IMG/VR virus record: IMGVR_UViG_3300018469_000285
Coordinates: 1 to 44,631 of that record
DNA from: a virus
Length of the DNA stretch: 44,631 nucleotides
Direction: 5' to 3' (one strand)
A program made the position numbers and the translations under genes. A model generated the notes under the pieces. It made no database searches and was not told the DNA's origin. It was given only the letters and a program-made list of their open reading frames with translations. Positions within the stretch are counted from its first letter, which is position 1. Each line of letters starts with the position of its first letter. Positions 38,592-44,631 of the stretch are shown piece after piece.

Positions 38592-39809
38592 TCAATCCTG
38601 TGGAAACGGCGTCGGTTCGGGATCTGTGTCAAGAGCGATCGGTGCAGCAACCGGCTCCGCTTTCACGATGGCCGGGTATCTGGATCGTGTGTGCTCGATT
38701 ATCTCGTCTCTGAATCCTTCCGGCGGGCGGGGCGGGAACTCTAAGACGTGCTTCTTTGCATCCGCCGGTCGGCCGGGGCGGAAGATGTAATGGAGCTTCG
38801 GAAGATTCTGCAGGTCTTCGGCAGTCAGTTTCCCAACCTGTGAGCCGAACTTCTTCGCGTCTGCGTCCATCAGTCGGAAGAAGACAGCGGTGCCGCATTT
38901 CGAGATCGCGTTCTGAAGTCCGGCTTCCTTCAGGTCTTCGATGGCCTGATTAGCAAGAGTCAAACACAAGCGATACTTCCGAGACTCGGTAATGATCTCG
39001 TTGAAAGCCGAGGTTCTGAAGTTCTGGAACTCGTCGATGAAGAGGTAGAAGGGAATCCGGTCTCGTTCGGGTAGGGCGCTCTGTCTGAAGCCTGCCAACT
39101 GGAACTGCGAGACGAGAAGAGTCCCCAGGATCGGCGAGGTGTCAATCCCGACGTTCCCCTTCGCGATGTTCGCGATGAAGATTTTCCGCTCCCGAACGAT
39201 GTCCGAGAAGTTCAGCTCGGAGAGAGTCGAGGTCACAGCCTTCAGATACTTGTTAGTCACGAACTCCAGGAGTCGGGTGACCAAAGGTCGCTCGGCTTCC
39301 GGGTGCCTGTACGTAGTCCAGACTTCGCGCCAGAAGTGCTTAATGTCCGGGTCTTGAACCTTCGCGACTATCTGAGACCGGAAGTAGTCATCTGTAAAGA
39401 GGCGGTAGAAGTCGAAGAAGGTCGAGCCGGGAACATCAAGAAGCGTAGCGATCGACATCTTCATGATCGCGTCTAACTGCACTCCCCCACCCCGTTTGTC
39501 ATCTCCTACAAGGCGTTGAAAGAGTAGGAACAAGTCGCCGGAAACAAGTATCCGCTCTTCAGGAGTCCGGGCACCTAACAGATTCAACCCGATAGGGGTA
39601 ACCTGCGGGTTGAAGTAGACGCAGTCCTTGATCCGATTCCGGGGCACGTACCTAACAACCTGCTCCGCTAGGTCCCCGTGAGGGTCGATCAGTCCTACCC
39701 CTTTGCCGTTCAAGATGTCCTGCCGGAGCATCGAACGCATAAAAGTCGTCTTCCCCATCCCGGATAAACCGAGGATGTAGACGTGCTCACTTCGCGGGGG
39801 AGCGTCCAC
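38592..39809 (-). CDS. Second HerA/TraD-type ATPase (coupling-protein-like), 405 aa
   Basis: Walker A GLSGMGKTT at 14-22, GVGLIDPHGDLAEQVVRYVP at 38-57 as in the other ATPase, Walker B PFYLFIDEFQNF with Asp259-Glu260, and a C-terminal region (FRLMDADAKKFGSQVGKLTAEDL) resembling the TraM-recognition/coupling class. The two ATPases share order and motifs but differ widely in length and tail. GTG start overlapping the stop of the membrane protein gene upstream (TAGTG), so it is translationally coupled to a membrane anchor. Confidence 0.8.
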   Translation of the reverse strand: MDAPPRSEHVYILGLSGMGKTTFMRSMLRQDILNGKGVGLIDPHGDLAEQVVRYVPRNRIKDCVYFNPQVTPIGLNLLGARTPEERILVSGDLFLLFQRLVGDDKRGGGVQLDAIMKMSIATLLDVPGSTFFDFYRLFTDDYFRSQIVAKVQDPDIKHFWREVWTTYRHPEAERPLVTRLLEFVTNKYLKAVTSTLSELNFSDIVRERKIFIANIAKGNVGIDTSPILGTLLVSQFQLAGFRQSALPERDRIPFYLFIDEFQNFRTSAFNEIITESRKYRLCLTLANQAIEDLKEAGLQNAISKCGTAVFFRLMDADAKKFGSQVGKLTAEDLQNLPKLHYIFRPGRPADAKKHVLEFPPRPPEGFRDEIIEHTRSRYPAIVKAEPVAAPIALDTDPEPTPFPQD

Positions 39810-40408
39810 TAGTACGGAATCTCCACCCCATCTCCGAGGTCAACTGAATCCGTGACAGTCTTCTTCTTCGGGGTGTCCCAGCGAACAACAGTGATTCCCA
39901 GAGTATCCGCGTAAGCGGACATGTTGAGGTCGGGGATGGTTCTAAGCAGTTCGGCAATCCGGTCAGGGATGTTGCCGGATTTTACGAATTGCCGGATACG
40001 GTCTAAGTTCGGCTTCCAAACAATGATGTAGCGGTATTTGTATTCGGCACTTTGCCGGGTCGTCACAATCTGGTTGCCGGATTTGCCGGAAATCGTCTGC
40101 TTCCCGAAAGGGCCTTTGTCGTTGTGGCCTTCCTCAGTCGCGTAGCCGGATTCATCGGAGAACGTATCGACGACAGAAACGAGTCCCAACACATCCACCC
40201 CAAAAGTCGTGATCCGTTCCTCGATGTCGATCAGTTGGTACTTGAAGGGAAGGTGAACCGAGCCGGCGGGGTAAACAGTCTCGCCGTCCCAGGCGACACT
40301 TCCGGTAGGAACCTTCACCATCGAGGCATTCACATACTGCTTCACGTAGTACGAGTAGGAGAAGATAGCTATGACGATGAACACGGTGAGCCCGATGAAT
40401 ACGTCCAT
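39809..40408 (-). CDS. Membrane-anchored protein coupled to the second ATPase, 199 aa
   Basis: An N-terminal transmembrane helix (about 2-21, VFIGLTVFIVIAIFSYSYYV) followed by a soluble beta-rich domain (VPTGSVAWDGETVYPAG, HLPFKYQLIDIEERI). The start at 40408 (MDVFIGLTV) avoids a weak TTG 12 codons upstream that overlaps the inverted repeat. Unrecognised family. By analogy with coupling-protein partners it may dock the ATPase at the membrane. Confidence 0.65.
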   Translation of the reverse strand: MDVFIGLTVFIVIAIFSYSYYVKQYVNASMVKVPTGSVAWDGETVYPAGSVHLPFKYQLIDIEERITTFGVDVLGLVSVVDTFSDESGYATEEGHNDKGPFGKQTISGKSGNQIVTTRQSAEYKYRYIIVWKPNLDRIRQFVKSGNIPDRIAELLRTIPDLNMSAYADTLGITVVRWDTPKKKTVTDSVDLGDGVEIPY

Positions 40409-40429
40409 CAGTTCACCAGTGAACCAGTC

Positions 40430-40547
40430 CGCCAACCGTCCCAAGCGAAGCGCAGGGCAATTCTCTTAAGGCGGTCCGGTAGGATGAGGAACGGTTAGAG
40501 ACGAAAGACGTAGAGAATTGCCCTGCGATAGAAGGGGACGGTTGGCG
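40430..40547. repeat. Nested inverted repeat (cruciform), candidate origin or transfer site
   Basis: Outer arms CGCCAACCGTCCC (40430-40442) and GGGACGGTTGGCG (40535-40547), 13 bp; inner arms CGCAGGGCAATTCTCT (40451-40466) and AGAGAATTGCCCTGCG (40512-40527), 16 bp, both perfect. A 45-nt loop lies in between. Short flanking hairpins follow at about 40592-40670 (GGATACG/CGTATCC, CGCTG/CAGCG). It lies between the membrane-protein gene and the HTH gene and is the most palindromic stretch of the replication module. Confidence 0.75.
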
Positions 40548-40675
40548 AATCAGTCTCTCGGCGGTAGCCAACGGCGATAGCCTTTAGTCTCAATACGTTA
40601 AGCGGATACGCCGAGTGCCCGACGTATCCTCAACCACTACCACCGCTGTTACCAGCGGGGGTATACATCAAGGTA

Positions 40676-40903
40676 CTACTCAGTCACGGTCATCCGACTA
40701 AAAACGCGGATGGCGACCCACCCTGGGACTCGGATTGTCCGGTATGTTCTTCGGCCGGTGTGCTGCATCTGAAAGATCAGGACGCCCGGTTCTTCCTCGA
40801 ACAACCTTGTGATGGATTCCTCCGACATGTTAGTGGTGAAGGCGAGCTCCTTAAGGGCGTAACTGTAGTTCGGATCGAGCTGATAGACGTTCGTTGTATC
40901 CAT
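40676..40903 (-). CDS. Helix-turn-helix DNA-binding protein (excisionase-like), 75 aa
   Basis: MDTTNVYQLDPNYSYALKEL with a compact HTH-like core (ELAFTTNMSEESITRLFEEEPG) followed by a wing (VLIFQMQHTGRRTYRTIRV). Short proteins of this design regulate phage or integrative-element genes, or act as excisionases. Well supported start: AAGGAAGG upstream. It lies in front of the cruciform and the ATPase genes, so it may control the replication module. Confidence 0.7.
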   Translation of the reverse strand: MDTTNVYQLDPNYSYALKELAFTTNMSEESITRLFEEEPGVLIFQMQHTGRRTYRTIRVPGWVAIRVFSRMTVTE

Positions 40904-41001
40904 CCCAAACCTTCCTTTTTGGGGTTGGTTTGGTTCCCTCGCGTTCCCGATCCGTCGAGGTAGCCGGGACACTCCTGCGCCTGCGATGGTAGCATTTTGG
41001 A

Positions 41002-41679
41002 ATGAGAACAGTCCGGGTGAGGCGAACCGCGTACATATTTAAGTGGTTGTGCTTCCTAGCGGTTATCGCCCTGGGTATCTGGTGGACGATGTGGCTCTTG
41101 GAGAAGAACAAGCCGCGCGTGAAGCCGGCGGTAGCCGTGGTGAGGCCTCCGGTGCGGTGGGCGCCTGATCCTGTCTCGGAGGCGAAGCCGGAAGCGAAGA
41201 AGAAGAGAGTCCGGGCGAGTAAGCCCGCCCCGGCGTCGGCTCCGGCCGTGGAGCCCACCAGAGCGGCGGTAGACGCCCACGACTACGTTCCTGCCCCTGA
41301 ACCAGCCCGAGAGCCCGTGAGGGCCGCTGAGCCGCGTCTAGGCGTCGAGGAAGAACCTCCGGCGCCTGCTAAGGCCTGGGTGGAGCCGAAGGACGTTACC
41401 TACCTTGGGAAGGTCGTCGTATGCGAAGGGACGAAGTACGATCAGTCCTCGGTGATGGGTGCGATTGACCGGCAGGGGCTGAACTCGTTTTACCTGTGCC
41501 TGGACGTCGGCAACGCGTTCACGAAGGTGCAGGTCGATAACCTCTACAACCCGGTCATGTTCACGCACCGAGGCGGCGAGTACCGGGCGGTGCAGCTTCG
41601 GAAGAACGACGTCGTCCGGGTCAAGGTGAACGACGGCCAAGCGCTCAAGGTCGAGATGGTGAAGTCGGTGAAGGACTGA
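41002..41679 (+). CDS. Membrane-anchored Pro/Ala-rich protein, 225 aa
   Basis: A membrane helix at about 13-35 (YIFKWLCFLAVIALGIWWTM), a low-complexity Pro/Ala/Lys/Glu linker (about 38-130) and a C-terminal beta domain (KDVTYLGKVVVCEGTKYD, FYLCLDVGNAFTKVQVD, YRAVQLRKNDVVRV). Such anchor-linker-domain proteins occur in envelope and secretion complexes. It faces the cruciform from the other side and is the last gene before attR. Function unknown; could be part of a surface or translocation apparatus. Confidence 0.65.
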   Translation: MRTVRVRRTAYIFKWLCFLAVIALGIWWTMWLLEKNKPRVKPAVAVVRPPVRWAPDPVSEAKPEAKKKRVRASKPAPASAPAVEPTRAAVDAHDYVPAPEPAREPVRAAEPRLGVEEEPPAPAKAWVEPKDVTYLGKVVVCEGTKYDQSSVMGAIDRQGLNSFYLCLDVGNAFTKVQVDNLYNPVMFTHRGGEYRAVQLRKNDVVRVKVNDGQALKVEMVKSVKD

Positions 41680-41788
41680 CGCCCCGTGTACTTGAAATGT
41701 ACTTAGACGGGGGAATTTCAGCGGTTCGAGAGTTTTTAGCGTCGTTTAGAATCAGTAACTTACTGAATCTACGAAGGGTCAAATAGTA

Positions 41789-41809
41789 CAAGTCCTCTTG
41801 CCCCGACCA
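41789..41809 (+). other. tRNA 3'-end fragment, likely attR core
   Basis: CAAGTCCTCTTGCCCCGACCA ends a tRNA: loop-like CAAGT, T-stem strand CCTCT, acceptor strand TGCCCCG, discriminator A and encoded CCA. The 5' half of a tRNA is absent, as expected for the short copy made when a phage integrates into a tRNA gene. A strong terminator follows, as if displaced from that tRNA. The other copy must lie just left of the window. Confidence 0.6.
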
Positions 41810-41822
41810 TTTGACTGACCGG

Positions 41823-41848
41823 ACGCCGCGCGGAAGCGCGGCGTTTTT
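41823..41848 (+). terminator. Strong rho-independent terminator (likely of the interrupted tRNA)
   Basis: ACGCCGCGC (41823-41831), loop GGAA, GCGCGGCGT (41836-41844), then TTTT. Nine perfect base pairs with a GNRA loop and a T-run. It follows the tRNA 3' end at a natural distance of 13 nt. Confidence 0.85.
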
Positions 41849-41850
41849 GC

Positions 41851-42014
41851 TATGGAGTGCGGTAACGCCAGTTACCGCTTTGCCTGCTTCTGTTCGCGCA
41901 GCAATCCGTGGCCGGTGCAATCTCGCCGCGTCGCACGAGCGAAGGCTGGACCTGTTCGCGTTGCAGGGCAAACAAAAACAGTCAAAGCGGTAACTCGCGT
42001 TACCGCACTCCATA
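41851..42014. mobile_element. MITE-like element with 32-bp terminal inverted repeats
   Basis: Left arm TATGGAGTGCGGTAACGC... (41851-41882) and right arm ending CGCACTCCATA (41983-42014) match in 31 of 32 positions. Each arm also holds an internal palindrome (GCGGTAAC / GTTACCGC). Total length 164 bp; no gene inside. It starts right after the tRNA terminator. Non-autonomous insertion element of the host chromosome; a possible target duplication is not clear. Confidence 0.75.
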
Positions 42015-42083
42015 AGCTGCGGCGCACCGCAGTCACCCCGTCCAATTCCCGAACACCTCCGGTTACGAGCGTGTGACGTGAAC

Positions 42084-42845
42084 CCCCCCTTTCCGAGGCT
42101 TCCCCTCAGAGATCGGCTCCCTGCCCGCGGTCCGGAATCTGGACACCGCGGCATCGGGACCCTTCGGCGCAGGGTTCAGAACCCAGGACAGGTCTGTAAA
42201 CCGATATCCACCCATATCGTTCGACCCCACGGGCGAGGGTTCCGAGGACTGGTGGCAGCCTTCGCCGGGCTGAAAATTACCTCCCGAGGACTAAAACCTG
42301 CCTTCGCAGGGCTGACCTCAGTCCTTGGAGGACTCGCCGGAGGGTTCCGAGGACTCGATCCAGGGTTCCCGTTCACTGTTTCGTGTCCATCGAACCCTAT
42401 CGGCAGCCTATGAAAGGCACGAAATTGCCTTCCGAGGCTTGGATCCGGTCCTTCGTGTCCAGAAATCAGTCATCCGGAGGCTCGGCCGTGCCTCGCGAGG
42501 ACTTTGCGCTGCCTTCCGACCCCACATGCGTTGCCTCGATTGATATGGGTCCATGTCGATCGAGCCCCGGCCGAAGGCCACGGAACCCAAAATCCAGTCC
42601 ACCGAGGGCAATGCGCAGCCTTCCGTGGACTGGGTCCAGTCCTCTGTACCTTCGGCGGAACCTTCCGCGGACTCGCAAATGGCTATCGAAGACTGGAGCG
42701 AGCCTTCGGAACCCTCGAGCTTAGGGTCGGAAGACAATTCCGAGGGGTCCGAAGGCAATTCCGAAGGGTCGGAAGGCAATTCCGAGGCATCCGAACCCAA
42801 TTCCGAAGGGTCGGAACCCAATTCCGAAGGGGTCGGAACCCTCCG
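42084..42845. repeat. Degenerate 21-bp tandem repeat array (~36 units)
   Basis: The stretch is periodic at 21 bases: units such as GGTTCCGAGGACTGGTGGCAG, CCTTCGCAGGGCTGACCTCAG and AATTCCGAAGGGTCGGAACC follow one another. Unit sequences differ strongly while the length is kept. Translated, it gives heptads in every frame (e.g. NSEGSEP, GLKPAFA), which explains open frames on both strands; I do not count them as genes. The array fills the gap between the MITE and the adenosyltransferase pseudogene. Confidence 0.75.
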
Positions 42846-42857
42846 CCGTGCCTCTGT

Positions 42858-43249
42858 CTACCGCTTCCAGGGCACGTCATCCACCCCCGCCCGGCGGTTG
42901 GCGAACCTGGCCGCCACGAACAAAAGTCGGACAGCCGGTTGAGGTAGGCGATGTGGAGAGGGTGGCGGAGGAGTCGTGCTGCAGGGCCACCACCAGCCGT
43001 TCGGCGCGGCGGCAGACCGTGCAGGCCACGTGCAACTGGGCGGCGGGGGCGGAGCCGGCGGGGAGGATGAAGTTGCGGAGCGGGTTCGAGCTCCTGCTCC
43101 ATGGCGTCGATGGCGTTTTCCAGCTCGGTGATCCGGTCCGGCTCGACGCCCGGAAAGCGGCTCGTGCCGGGGGAGGCGAGATACGCGCCGACTTCGAACA
43201 GGTCGAGCTGCACCTGGTGCAGCACCGCGTCAGTCTCGCCCGGGACGGT
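42858..43249 (-). pseudogene. PduO-type cob(I)alamin adenosyltransferase, truncated and frameshifted
   Basis: The minus strand encodes [33 protein letters not shown], then in other frames [39 protein letters not shown] and VDDVPWKR-stop. These are the family's core segments in order, but the reading frame shifts at least three times, so no enzyme can be made. The N-terminal part (nucleotide-binding end) is missing and replaced in frame by the start of a phage terminase. A host gene relic, disrupted by phage DNA. Confidence 0.75.
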
Positions 43250-43396
43250 GCGGAGGCAGTCTCGCTGGAGATGGTTCAGAACCTCTGTCGTCTTCCCGGC
43301 TGTCCGATGGAGAACCATGATGATCCAGCGAGTGGTAGCGTCGTGAAGAGCGAGAGACCAGTTGCGCGGCTTGTAGTCGATTACTACTTCTGCCAC
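43250..43396 (-). pseudogene. Second terminase large-subunit start (49 residues), fused to PduO relic
   Basis: Reads MAEVVIDYKPRNWSLALHDA and continues to NHLQRDCLR, nearly the same as the first 49 residues of terL at 28632, with HRTAGKTT for HRRAGKTT and EVLN for AVLN. It then switches, in frame, to adenosyltransferase sequence at about 43249. The nucleotides differ from the first copy by roughly a tenth, so it comes from a related phage and not from duplication of this one. Confidence 0.8.
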
Positions 43397-43663
43397 GTCA
43401 CGATTAGTGGTCCGCCATCGCCGCCTTCGAGTCGGTTGGTATCAGGGAAGAGCTTCTTGAAAAGGACGGCGTCTCGTTCTTTGAGGCCGTCGTAGGCGCG
43501 AAGAAGAAACCGCTCCTGGATGGAGAGCTGTTTGCCGCCGGCGTTTCGCTCGATGAGAGACTGAATGAACTTGGGATCGCTCCACTGCTCCCAAAGCTTC
43601 TCGAAGTCGGCGAACTCTCTTCCTGCTCCTTTCCGGCCGGAGCGACCTGGTTTTACTTGCCAT
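43384..43663 (-). pseudogene. Second terminase small subunit, frameshifted
   Basis: Colinear with terS at 28620-28898, but an additional base near codon 4 (AAAACCAGG against AAACCAGG) shifts the frame, so the start MASK runs into an Arg-rich shadow. The downstream codons still match terS when read in the original frame. Confidence 0.75.
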
Positions 43664-43667
43664 GTAA

Positions 43668-43739
43668 TTAAAATCGATTTCGTTTGATCTTCCGGGCTTT
43701 CCGACGCGTGATGACGAGAAAGTACTGGCGGTTAGTCAT
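43668..43739 (-). pseudogene. Deletion derivative of the 64-aa basic gene, 23 aa
   Basis: MTNRQYFLVITRRKARKIKR ending NRF: the start and the basic end correspond to the gene at 28903-29097, with the middle lost. Its start overlaps the next gene (ATGA). Confidence 0.5.
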
Positions 43740-43903
43740 CTCCAAATTGCGAACCAGAGCGCCAGCCGGACGAGGGCGGGACGGTTCCATATGACACGAG
43801 GAACCCAAGTAGGCCGTTTCGTCCTGCGTCTCGAAAGCGCCCCTTGGAGGATTTGCATGCCGCGGGCGTACTCGCGTTTAGTTCGGTCGACTTTGCGGGA
43901 CAT
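43736..43903 (-). CDS. Small basic protein, 55 aa (relative of the 48-aa gene at 29094)
   Basis: MSRKVDRTKREYARGMQILQ then RRTKRPTWVPRVIWNRPALV. Corresponds to the gene at 29094-29240 in position, basic start and the W-x-P-x-x-I-W pattern. Open and intact, unlike its neighbours, so it may still be translated. Confidence 0.5.
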   Translation of the reverse strand: MSRKVDRTKREYARGMQILQGALSRRRTKRPTWVPRVIWNRPALVRLALWFAIWR

Positions 43904-43912
43904 GTCTTCAGC

Positions 43913-43938
43913 CTAGAATACCCACCAGAAACGTCAAG
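43913..43938 (-). promoter_or_regulatory. Second copy of the conserved packaging-operon block
   Basis: CTAGAATACCCACCAGAAAC with GTCAAG following; identical to 29250-29275 except one base. It separates the terminase relic from an unrelated plus-strand gene, as the other copy does. Confidence 0.5.
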
Positions 43939-43980
43939 CGATGGCCTGTGCAACGGCCGCCGCGAGTACCATCGGAAGCC

Positions 43981-44631
43981 ATGGCCACGATGAAGCAAAT
44001 TCACCTTAAGTGCTTTCCAGAACGACCGTTTCAGCCAGGCTTCGTGTCGATGAGCACGTACGGCGAAGACATGGAGTGGGAGGTGCTCGGAGAACATTGG
44101 CACAACGTTCTTAAGGGAGCGGTGGAGTCGATCCGCTCGAACGAGGAGCTGCGTGTGTATTGGGGATCGATTGGTGGCAGCTACATCGCCTTCCCAATCG
44201 TCTACAACTACCGGCATGTGGTCGAACTTTACCTGAAGGGGATTCTCCTAACCGGGGAGACTGCCTTGGTGCTGGACGGTCAGGCAGGGATCGACAACGA
44301 AATCTTCAAGGAACACTCCTTCGGAAAGATTCGCCCGGAGGTCGAGCGTGTATTCGATACCCTCCATGTTCCGTACGATCTGGGCCTCGACGGCTTCCGA
44401 ACGAAGAGGGAGTTTCGCCGCTTTCTCGCGGAGCTGGATGCGATGGAGATTCGCTACCCCATCAACACGAAGCGTGAACCGAGCATGAAAAATCGCTTCA
44501 TGTGTTTCAACCTGTTCGAGTTTGCTCAGACAATGGACGTGCTTCTCCACTCGATGAATGGCCTTCTGAGTGCGATCGGGTACGAGGTCGACGCCCGATG
44601 CGAAATGGCCGCTGAGTCTCACGACTACTAG
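43981..44631 (+). CDS. Hypothetical moron protein (HEPN-like?), 216 aa
   Basis: Unrecognised. The segment FPIVYNYRHVVELYLKGILL at about 65-85, followed by HSFGKIRPEVE, resembles the helical pattern of HEPN-type proteins (a conserved helix, then a His-containing helix start), but the RX4-6H motif is not clear. Start at 43981 chosen over an earlier upstream ATG because MATMKQIHLKC looks natural. It occupies the same slot, next to the conserved block, as the Cys-rich moron at 29329. Ends with the window. Confidence 0.6.
   Translation: MATMKQIHLKCFPERPFQPGFVSMSTYGEDMEWEVLGEHWHNVLKGAVESIRSNEELRVYWGSIGGSYIAFPIVYNYRHVVELYLKGILLTGETALVLDGQAGIDNEIFKEHSFGKIRPEVERVFDTLHVPYDLGLDGFRTKREFRRFLAELDAMEIRYPINTKREPSMKNRFMCFNLFEFAQTMDVLLHSMNGLLSAIGYEVDARCEMAAESHDY

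Noticed and set aside
41811-42076. Short ORFs across the MITE
   Set aside because: They consist of terminal inverted repeats and the terminator; no coding signs.
42084-42845. CRISPR array
   Set aside because: No constant repeat with unique spacers; all units diverge and there are no cas genes.
42078-42942. Heptad-rich ORFs on both strands in the 21-bp repeat array
   Set aside because: Open in several frames because the repeat length is a multiple of three; no start signals.
1-44631. Complete tRNA genes
   Set aside because: I looked for the T-loop and CCA patterns; only the 3' fragment at 41789-41809 fits.

Overview
The window looks like an almost complete, tRNA-integrated prophage of about 41.8 kb plus about 2.8 kb of right-hand flank, in a soil-type bacterium that is probably an Acidobacteriota. 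The host call is an inference from the integrase type (an N-terminal Cys/His segment ahead of a tyrosine recombinase), the MITE style and a GC content judged by eye to be in the high 50s; no host marker gene is intact.

Layout. 1-1116 is the integrase. 1117-2583 is an overlapping minus-strand run of small unknown genes. 2783-3728 is a plus-strand pair ending in a MltR/DUF4145-like protein. 3775-4735 has no credible gene and folds on the plus strand into many nested helices; it is my best candidate for an undescribed large structured RNA. 4763-9595 mixes small accessory genes (DUF932, DUF6876, zinc proteins) with lysis-type genes (lytic enzyme with signal peptide, holin-like protein, papain-like protease). 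9592-24849 is the minus-strand virion module: large LPD38-type ejection protein, adaptor, C1q-like and propeller tail proteins, repeat-rich tail protein, capsid, scaffold, portal. No tape-measure gene is visible, so a podovirus-like virion is likely. Terminase genes are at 27310-28898. Unrelated 'moron' genes sit beside the portal and on both sides of the terminase genes (24973-27214 and 29329-30749).

30763-34321 is a minus-strand recombination module (RusA, SSB-like protein, winged helix, YopX, small membrane proteins). 34419-41679 is unusual for a phage: a CHC2 zinc-finger protein, two HerA/TraD-type ATPases resembling conjugative coupling proteins, a Replic_Relax-type protein, a membrane protein in the same operon, and a 118-bp nested inverted repeat that could be an origin or transfer site. 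This suggests a phage that replicates or partitions in a plasmid-like way; transfer is speculative.

41789-41844 carries a tRNA 3' end followed by a strong terminator, read as attR. The right flank then holds a 164-bp MITE with 32-bp terminal inverted repeats, a roughly 36-unit array of degenerate 21-bp repeats, a frameshifted cobalamin adenosyltransferase pseudogene fused to the start of a second terminase large-subunit gene, a frameshifted second terminase small subunit, and a new moron gene in the same relative place as in the prophage. This is a relic of a second, related phage.
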